Both the position numbers and the translations under genes were made by a program. Positions 58,721 through 64,000 of a stretch of 64,000 nt of DNA are shown here, piece by piece. Numbering within the stretch: the stretch's first letter is position 1; each line of letters begins with the position of its first letter. Location: NCBI GenBank assembly GCA_016703335.1, contig JADJCG010000001.1, forward strand, positions 477,815 to 541,814. The letters are read 5' to 3'. This DNA comes from Caulobacteraceae bacterium (GTDB lineage Bacteria > Pseudomonadota > Alphaproteobacteria > Caulobacterales > Aquidulcibacteraceae). Below the pieces are notes generated by a model. It made no database searches, was not told where the DNA came from, and saw nothing but the letters and a program-made list of their open reading frames with translations.

Positions 58721-59305
58721 ATGAGAAAACTTCTAGCAATGGCCATCACAGCGAGTGCGCTCGCTATTGCCGCCCCTGCCTCCGCGCAAGCGTGGCAAAG
58801 CATCAACCAACGCCAAGCCAATCTCGACGCACGCATCGATGCGGGCGTTCGCTCTGGCGATCTAACGCGTCAGGAAGCGGTGCGTTTGCGCGGCGAGTTC
58901 AACGATCTGGCGCGTCTCGAAACGCGATATCGCTCGAGCTACGGGCTCTCTGACTCAGAGCGCCGCGATCTCGACAACAGGTTCGATCGACTGAGTTCGC
59001 AAATTCGTTTCGAACGGAACGACCGCCAAGATCGCAACGACAATTGGCAGCCGATCAACCAACGCCAACGCGCGCTTGATGCACGCATCGATCGCGGCGT
59101 TCGCAGCGGCGCGTTGAACCGTAACGAAGCCGTCCGCTTGCGCAGCGAGTTCAGCGGCATCGCGCGTCTTGAAGCGCAATATCGCCGCAACGGTTTGTCG
59201 GTCTCCGAACGCCGCGATCTCGACCGTCGCTTTGACCGTCTCGACTCGCGCCTCGAAGCGTCGCTCACCGATTGGGATCGCCGCCATGGCCGTGGCCGCG
59301 GATAA
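58721..59305 (+). CDS. secreted protein with a tandem duplicated domain
   Basis: 194 residues. Signal MRKLLAMAITASALAIAAPA. The mature part is two copies of a 75-residue unit: WQSINQRQANLDARIDAGVR ... SDSERRDLDNRFDRLSSQIR and WQPINQRQRALDARIDRGVR ... SVSERRDLDRRFDRLDSRLE. Each is highly charged and helical, and resembles stress-induced periplasmic Arg/Asp-rich proteins. Function unknown. Confidence 0.75.
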   Translation: MRKLLAMAITASALAIAAPASAQAWQSINQRQANLDARIDAGVRSGDLTRQEAVRLRGEFNDLARLETRYRSSYGLSDSERRDLDNRFDRLSSQIRFERNDRQDRNDNWQPINQRQRALDARIDRGVRSGALNRNEAVRLRSEFSGIARLEAQYRRNGLSVSERRDLDRRFDRLDSRLEASLTDWDRRHGRGRG

Positions 59306-59331
59306 GATCGCCAAATTGTAACTGCAATCGG

Positions 59332-59362
59332 AACCGCCGGCGCGAAAGCGTCGGCGGTTTTG
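59332..59362 (+). terminator. rho-independent terminator
   Basis: 12-bp stem with a GAAA tetraloop (AACCGCCGGCGC-GAAA-GCGTCGGCGGTT) and a short T-rich tail TTTTG. It ends the duplicated-domain gene. Confidence 0.75.
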
Positions 59363-59399
59363 CCATATCATGGCCCCGTTGTTTCGTTTGATGGCCGCC

Positions 59400-59621
59400 A
59401 TGAGCCGCACACAGACAACGCGCTTGCGCGAGAGCCGCGCGCCAGTGCGCCAAGGCGCCAAGATCATAGATGTGAACTACGAGGTCGTTGGTCGTCGCAC
59501 CGTTTGGTCGCAAGCCGTGACTGTGCTCACCGCCGTCTTATGGGCCGCTGCGATCGGGTTTTCTGTTCCGCAACTCTGGAATTTTACCACTCAGGTCGGT
59601 GCATTCTTCGCGCAGAACTAG
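59400..59621 (+). CDS. small membrane protein
   Basis: 73 residues from ATG 59400 (MSRTQTTRLRESRAPVRQGA) with a single helix (SQAVTVLTAVLWAAAIGFSV) near the C-terminus. A longer frame to 59370 exists. Convergent with yebC, 3 bases apart. Confidence 0.6.
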   Translation: MSRTQTTRLRESRAPVRQGAKIIDVNYEVVGRRTVWSQAVTVLTAVLWAAAIGFSVPQLWNFTTQVGAFFAQN

Positions 59622-59624
59622 GCG

Positions 59625-60371
59625 TTACTCAGCCAGCCGCGCCAGCTCTTCGTCGCTGATGTCTTCGTTCGAATAGACATCTTGCGCGTCATCGAGATCG
59701 TCGAGCTGATCCAAGAGCTTCATCAGCGTCTCGGCCCCATCGCCTTCGATCGGGATGGCGATGTCGGTGCGCCAGACAAATTTTGCGCTAGCCGGATCGC
59801 TGAACTTCTTGGCGAGACCGCCCGACACCGGCGCCAGCGCGTTCATTTCGCAGGTGATGACGTGCTGCTCGCCTTCGACGGTGCAATCATCGGCGCCCGC
59901 CTCGATGGCGGCTTCCAACATCGCGTCTTCGCTGGCCGCGGCGAGCGGGTAACGGACTTCACCGACCTTGCGCCATGAGTTCGAGACCGAGTTGGACTCG
60001 CCCAGATTGCCACCATTCTTAGCGAACGCGGCCCGGACTTCACCGGCGGTACGGTTCTTATTGTCCGTCAGGCATTCAACGATGACGCCGATGCCGCCGG
60101 GGCCGAAGCCCTCGTACCGGATCTCATCGAGGTTCTCCGCGCCCGCGCCGCCGCCCTTGTCGATGGCGCGCTGCAGGTTGTCCTTGGGCATGTTGACCGC
60201 GCGGCCGGAGGCGATGGCCCGATAGAGGCGCGGGTTGGAGTTCGGGTCGGCGCCGCCGAGCTTCACCGCCGCCTGGATTTCGCGCGCGATCTTGGTGAAT
60301 TGCTGGGCGCGCTTTTTGTCCTGCCCGCCCTTGCGGTGCTGGATGTTCGCGAATTTTGAATGGCCTGCCAT
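59625..60371 (-). CDS. YebC/PmpR-family DNA-binding/translation factor
   Basis: 248 residues, starting MAGHSKFANIQHRKGGQDKK, with the three-domain YebC fold. YebC proteins are described both as transcriptional regulators and as factors that rescue ribosomes stalled on proline-rich stretches. A duplication-free, full-length copy. Confidence 0.93.
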   Translation of the reverse strand: MAGHSKFANIQHRKGGQDKKRAQQFTKIAREIQAAVKLGGADPNSNPRLYRAIASGRAVNMPKDNLQRAIDKGGGAGAENLDEIRYEGFGPGGIGVIVECLTDNKNRTAGEVRAAFAKNGGNLGESNSVSNSWRKVGEVRYPLAAASEDAMLEAAIEAGADDCTVEGEQHVITCEMNALAPVSGGLAKKFSDPASAKFVWRTDIAIPIEGDGAETLMKLLDQLDDLDDAQDVYSNEDISDEELARLAE

Positions 60372-60481
60372 GGGCGGGGGTACTAGCCGGGGAGCCTCCC
60401 CGGCTCAAGCCGCTGCGGCGCTTTGGGATGTTTCGCCGATGGCGTTTGCAACCTGAGGGGCAATCATGGAATTGAGTTTAC

Positions 60482-61537
60482 ATGATCAAAGCGCGGAAGA
60501 AGTCCGGGCGCGCAGAAACCGCGCGCTGGGCTGATCTCCCGGAGGAAGACCTCCTGGAGCTACCCCTGAAGAACCTGAAGGTTCGCCTTGAAGGCACCTG
60601 GCTGGCCGATTGTCTGCGCGATGTGAACGCCGAGCTCAAAGCGCGTGGGATCGCGTTGAAGGTTCACGGCTGGCTCTCCGACGAATGGTTCAGCCCGACG
60701 GAAACGCCCGGCGTCGCCTTCCCGTTTTATCTGGCGCACCCGCGGCTCAAACGGCTTGAGCGCAAGATGATGCTCGAAGTCGAAGGTGGGACGCGGCGCG
60801 AGTGCATGCAGCTCTTGCGGCACGAGGCGGGGCACGTCGTCGAATATGCGTTTGCGCTGCACAAGAAAAAACGCTTCCAGCGTTTGTTCGGCCGCGCCAA
60901 CGATCGTTATCCCGATCGTTACCGCGCCGATCCAAACAGCAAAGCGCATGTGCAGCATTTGCGTCGCTGGTACGCGCAATGCCATCCCGACGAGGACTTC
61001 GCGGAGACGTTCGCCGTCTGGCTGACGCCGCGTTCGGGGTGGAAGAAGCGCTACGCCCACTGGCCGAAGGCTTTGGAAAAGCTTGAATACATCGACGAAC
61101 TGATGGCGGAACTTTCAGGTCAGAAACCGCTTCCTCAGAAGCGCTTCGAAGTCGATGCGTTACCGAAACTCAAGGGCACTTTGCGCGAGCACTACGAAGC
61201 CAAGCGCAAACGTTACGCTGTCGAGGCGCCGCACGTGTTCGATCGCGAGTTGCGGAAGATGTTTCCGGAAGATGTGCGCAAACCCAACGCGGCGCACGCA
61301 AGTTCAATCATTCGTAAGAATCGAGCGACGATCATCCGGGCAGTGGCGAAGCGGACGGGCGAGTTTCCTTTAGCGCTTGATGCGGCGATCGATGACATGA
61401 TCACGCGGTCGAAAGCGCTGAAACTCCGGTCGCCTCGTGCGGAAACTACAGTGCGGGCGGAAATCACGGCGATGCTGAGTTCGAAAGCGATTCATACGCA
61501 TTATTCGACCACACGCCGGCACTGGTTCGCCGTATGA
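60482..61537 (+). CDS. putative zinc-binding metallopeptidase
   Basis: 351 residues, cytoplasmic. HEAGH at residues 114-118 gives two His ligands and the catalytic Glu; the acidic HPDEDFAETFAVWL near 170-181 supplies the third ligand (gluzincin-like). This matches the putative zinc metallopeptidase family (PF15887-type) that is commonly paired with ATP-grasp ligases. The stop overlaps the next ATG (ATGA). Confidence 0.75.
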   Translation: MIKARKKSGRAETARWADLPEEDLLELPLKNLKVRLEGTWLADCLRDVNAELKARGIALKVHGWLSDEWFSPTETPGVAFPFYLAHPRLKRLERKMMLEVEGGTRRECMQLLRHEAGHVVEYAFALHKKKRFQRLFGRANDRYPDRYRADPNSKAHVQHLRRWYAQCHPDEDFAETFAVWLTPRSGWKKRYAHWPKALEKLEYIDELMAELSGQKPLPQKRFEVDALPKLKGTLREHYEAKRKRYAVEAPHVFDRELRKMFPEDVRKPNAAHASSIIRKNRATIIRAVAKRTGEFPLALDAAIDDMITRSKALKLRSPRAETTVRAEITAMLSSKAIHTHYSTTRRHWFAV

Positions 61538-62439
61538 AGAGCTTGCGCGTCCTCGTTATTTGCCGGCCGGATCAGTTACCGCCGGAGACGCTTAGAAGGC
61601 CTGAGTGAAAAAGAAATCTACGCCTGCAAGACCGAGTGGGACGTTTTCACGACGCTGCGCGCCAGCGGGCACGAAGTGCAAGGGCTTGGCTTGCAGTTCG
61701 ATCTCTCGCCGCTACGCGATGCGGTTGATGAATTCAAACCCGACATCGTTTTCAATCTCCTCGATCAGTTTCACGGCGACACGCTTTATTGCCAGCACGT
61801 CGCGAGCTTCCTCGAACTTCTGAAGGTCCCGTACACGGGCTGCGGTCCGCGCGGGCAAATGCTCTCGCAGGGCAAGGACCTGTCGAAGAAGATCATGAAG
61901 TATCACAACATCCCGACACCGGCGTTTGTTGTGGTGCCGATTGGGCGCAAGGCAAAGCGCCCGAAGCGTCTGAAGTTTCCGCTGATCGTGAAAAGCGTGT
62001 CGGAAGATGCTTCCGCAGGGATTTCACAGAATTCTGTCGTCGATAGCGATGAGAAATTGGAAGAGCGCGTCGCGTTTATCCATGATCGCATCGGCACAGC
62101 GGCGATCGTTGAGCAATACATCGACGGCCGAGAAATTTATGTCGGCGTGCTCGGGAACGAACGCCTGACGGCGCTGCCGATTTGGGAATTGAGCTCGATG
62201 CGAAGGGCACGCCCTATTTCATCGAAGCGAACCCGAACCCGGAAATCGCATCGAGCGAAGAGCTGGCGCAATCGGCCGCGCACGACGGCATTGCCTACCC
62301 CGACCTCTTAAATCGCATTCTGCAGCTTGGGCTGCAGCGCGCGGGCAAGGAGATCGTGTACGTCGAGCGCCCTAGTCTGCGGCCCCATCGCCGCGCGGTG
62401 ATGGTGGCAAGCTCCGAAGTCGCGGCGGTTCGGGAATAA
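61534..62439 (+). pseudogene. ATP-grasp (D-Ala-D-Ala ligase-like) enzyme, frameshifted and internally deleted
   Basis: Starts MKSLRVLVICRPDQLPPETL at ATG 61534. A shift near 61600 leads into the ATP-grasp N-domain (DEFKPDIVFNLLDQFHGDTL; SFLELLKVPYTGCGPRGQML) and central domain (FPLIVKSVSEDASAGISQNS; AIVEQYIDGREIYVGVLGN). After RLTALPIWEL (near 62190) the frame changes and about 50-60 residues usual for the family are lacking before the Mg-binding end GTPYFIEANPNPEIA. As read it would be inactive, but the loss could be an assembly deletion. Confidence 0.7.
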
Positions 62440-62524
62440 CCGGAGCGGCTGAGCGCTGCTTCAGCGTCACTTTTCGGGCGGTTTCGCGCAGTATATCGTC
62501 TCTCTGATTGTGGGGGAGAAGTAC

Positions 62525-62962
62525 ATGCAAGCTCGTATCTTTGCTGCAGCGTTCGCGTTTGGCCTGATGATGTCTGGTACAGCCGTGGCGGACGAGGTGT
62601 GGTCGCTGCCGAGCGGCAATCAACTCGTCTATGATCGCGATGTCGGCAATGTCGCGGTGCTGACCTATCGCGCCGAACAGGGGCTCGACTCGGGGCAAAT
62701 CTTCGTCGTTGGGCTCGGCGGCCAATTCGAAGGACGAGGGAGCTACCAAGCGTACTGGGTCGAGGCTGACGATGCAGGCGCCGCCTGCCCCGCCTCCATT
62801 GTCGACGCCGAAGGCAACACCTGGCGCCGCTGGGGGATCGCCACCGTGTCGTTCGCAAGCCGCAGCTTCCCATCGCGCATAACCATATCGCGCGGCGAGT
62901 GCCTCGGCGCGCCGAGCGGACGTATCACTGCGCGACCGGTCGTTGGCGCCGGCGTTCGTTAG
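62525..62962 (+). CDS. secreted hypothetical protein
   Basis: 145 residues from ATG 62525 (GGGGGAGAAGTAC before it). Signal MQARIFAAAFAFGLMMSGTA, then a beta-rich domain with two cysteines (AACPASIVDAEG and GECLGAP). No family. Its stop overlaps the convergent 5-FCL stop by four bases. Confidence 0.65.
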   Translation: MQARIFAAAFAFGLMMSGTAVADEVWSLPSGNQLVYDRDVGNVAVLTYRAEQGLDSGQIFVVGLGGQFEGRGSYQAYWVEADDAGAACPASIVDAEGNTWRRWGIATVSFASRSFPSRITISRGECLGAPSGRITARPVVGAGVR

Positions 62963-63551
62963 CTGCGTCCGCGTAGCCCCTCGCCGCGTCCGCAGCGAAT
63001 GGCTTCTTTCGGCGTGATGATCCAGTCGAGGTGCGCGTCGTGCGGGCCGGTCGGCACCACGCCCATCTCCTGCTCCGCGTAGGCCAAGCCAACGGCGACG
63101 GCGCCATGCGCACGATAGAGCGAGATGATGCGGTCATAGTGGCCGCCGCCTTGGCGAGACGCGCGCCGGTGCGGTCGAAAGCGAGCAGCGGAATGAGGAA
63201 AAGACGTGGACTGAGATCGGCGCCGTTAGGCGGCGGGGATGGCACGCCGAAAGCGTCCGCACGCAAAATCTCGTCGCCGCGCCATTGCAAGAAGCGCGCT
63301 GGGCCGGCGCGAGACTCCATACGTGGGAGCGCGACGGTGCGGCCAGCTTTTGCGAGGGCCGCCAGCAGCGGGCGACCGTCGATCTCGCCGCCGACGGGCC
63401 AGTAGCCGGCGACAGGTGAGAGCTTTGCCAGTTCGAGGGGGAAGTTTTCGATGAGTTTCAACGCCGCGTCACGCGGCTCGACCGCTTTGCGCTCGGCGCG
63501 CATCAGCAAGCGCGCGTCGGCTTTTGCTGCTTCGAGTTCGCTGGGGGTCAT
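62959..63551 (-). CDS. 5-formyltetrahydrofolate cyclo-ligase, frameshifted
   Basis: Converts 5-formyl-THF to 5,10-methenyl-THF with ATP. Start ATG 63551 (MTPSELEAAKADARLLMRAE). Substrate loop GYWPVGGEIDGRPLL. A single-base loss near 63157 (AAGGCGGCGG) separates LLAFDRTGARL from GGGHYDRIISLYRAHGAVAV and the end PHDAHLDWIITPKEAI. Follows the 6S RNA as in other alphaproteobacteria. Confidence 0.88.
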
Positions 63552-63594
63552 CACGCTCCCCCGAAAAGTGGTTGGGCGGCACCACATGCGCCGT

Positions 63595-63757
63595 AAGGAT
63601 TGCTCATCCTCTCGAACCCTAGCGTACTAGGTGGGCGCCAGGTGCTGCAGACCAGGGTCCGCGACAGAGCCAGCTCCCGAGAGAATTGATACGGTCCCAG
63701 GGATGAAAGCGCCTCTCGAACGCCGCAGAAACCGCCCGCTCCAAATCTAGTGCGGGG
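63595..63757 (-). ncRNA. ssrS: 6S RNA (ssrS)
   Basis: Placed between zapA and 5-FCL, the conserved alphaproteobacterial site. The minus-strand transcript begins near GACGGAGCGCTCCCCGC, has a central GGGACC...-type bulge region, and ends with GCACCTGGCGCCCACCTAG and GGGTTCGAGAGGATG, resembling 6S 3' arms. Boundaries are approximate. 6S RNA binds housekeeping RNA polymerase in stationary phase. Confidence 0.7.
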
Positions 63758-63768
63758 AGCGCTCCGTC

Positions 63769-64000
63769 TCAAGCTCTGCCTTGTGCAACGCGCAGGGCGC
63801 TAACACGGCCGCGATCAGGCGTGTCAGTTGGTTCCGGCGGCGGTTCGGCCTGGAGCTGCTCTTCCACCAGCATGTCGGTGAGGCGCTCGATTTCCATGCG
63901 GGCGCGGGCAAGCGCGGCGCTGGTGGCTTGTGCTTCGTCGATCAGCCCGAGCGCGACAAGTACCAGACGCCGCATAGCGCTGGCATCGCCGCTGAAGCCT
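63769..64000 (-). CDS. zapA: cell division protein ZapA, C-terminal part
   Basis: Open at the right edge. Reads LVALGLIDEAQATSAALARA and ARMEIERLTDMLVEEQL, the C-terminal coiled coil of ZapA, then a Pro-rich tail ending at 63769. ZapA binds and bundles FtsZ. The N-terminal FtsZ-binding domain lies outside the window. Confidence 0.8.
   Translation of the reverse strand, partial: GFSGDASAMRRLVLVALGLIDEAQATSAALARARMEIERLTDMLVEEQLQAEPPPEPTDTPDRGRVSALRVAQGRA

Noticed and set aside
1..64000. tRNA, rRNA, CRISPR, insertion-sequence or prophage features
   Set aside because: No cloverleaf with a GGTTCGA-type T-loop in any gap, no regular repeats with spacers, no transposase or integrase other than XerD.

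Overview
This is 64 kb of GC-rich (about 63-65% by eye) chromosomal DNA from an alphaproteobacterium, most likely Caulobacterales/Hyphomonadaceae-like. The evidence is a chpT phosphotransferase gene followed by cheY- and cheR-like genes, a DUF1134/EipA envelope protein, alphaproteobacterial synteny zapA - 6S RNA - 5-formyl-THF cyclo-ligase, and gltD directly upstream of gltB. The window is almost all core housekeeping genes. I see no rRNA, tRNA, CRISPR array, transposase or complete prophage.

Layout. 1-9.4 kb: N-terminus of an envelope alpha-2-macroglobulin, an acyl-CoA synthetase, a CE15-like esterase, a PLP decarboxylase, a dps remnant, an epoxide hydrolase-like protein and a DUF885 lipoprotein. 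9.4-14.9 kb: KefB-type K+/H+ antiporter, chpT-cheY-cheR, an MFS transporter and a Zn-ribbon protein. 15.1-16.8 kb: a small lower-GC island with a TIGR04255-family gene and two short partners. 16.8-24.6 kb: CorC/HlyC protein, aroB, aroK, envelope proteins, xerD and a DUF4198-like protein. 24.6-32.8 kb: FMN-binding stress protein, M19 dipeptidase, 2OG-Fe oxygenase, CoA-ester lyase, accA, EipA, K+ channel, a guanidine exporter behind a guanidine-II riboswitch, and a patatin lipoprotein. 32.8-42.5 kb: the translation block pheS-(lipoprotein)-pheT, rpmI-rplT and infC, plus glycosyltransferases. 42.5-49.7 kb: hydrolase, TPR, rhodanese, SPFH, mtgA and queG. 49.7-56.6 kb: gltB/gltD (nitrogen assimilation) and uppP. 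56.6-64 kb: NDUFA9-like protein, a protein with a duplicated domain, yebC, a metallopeptidase/ATP-grasp pair, 5-FCL, 6S RNA and zapA.

A striking property of the sequence is that many conserved genes (aroB, pheS, gltB, queG, mtgA, 5-FCL, corC, DUF885 and others) are interrupted by single-base frameshifts, often next to short homopolymers. Several are essential or normally intact, and the remaining protein is well conserved on both sides. I therefore read most of these as uncorrected indels in a draft assembly, and annotate each locus as one gene with the approximate shift position. Two loci (a GT9 glycosyltransferase and the ATP-grasp gene) also lack internal segments, so they may be truly broken or misassembled.

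Functional links: shikimate pathway (aroK-aroB), ammonia assimilation (gltD-gltB), peptidoglycan and undecaprenyl recycling (mtgA, uppP, possibly the GT4/GT9 pair), cell-cycle phosphorelay (chpT) and guanidine detoxification (riboswitch plus gdx).
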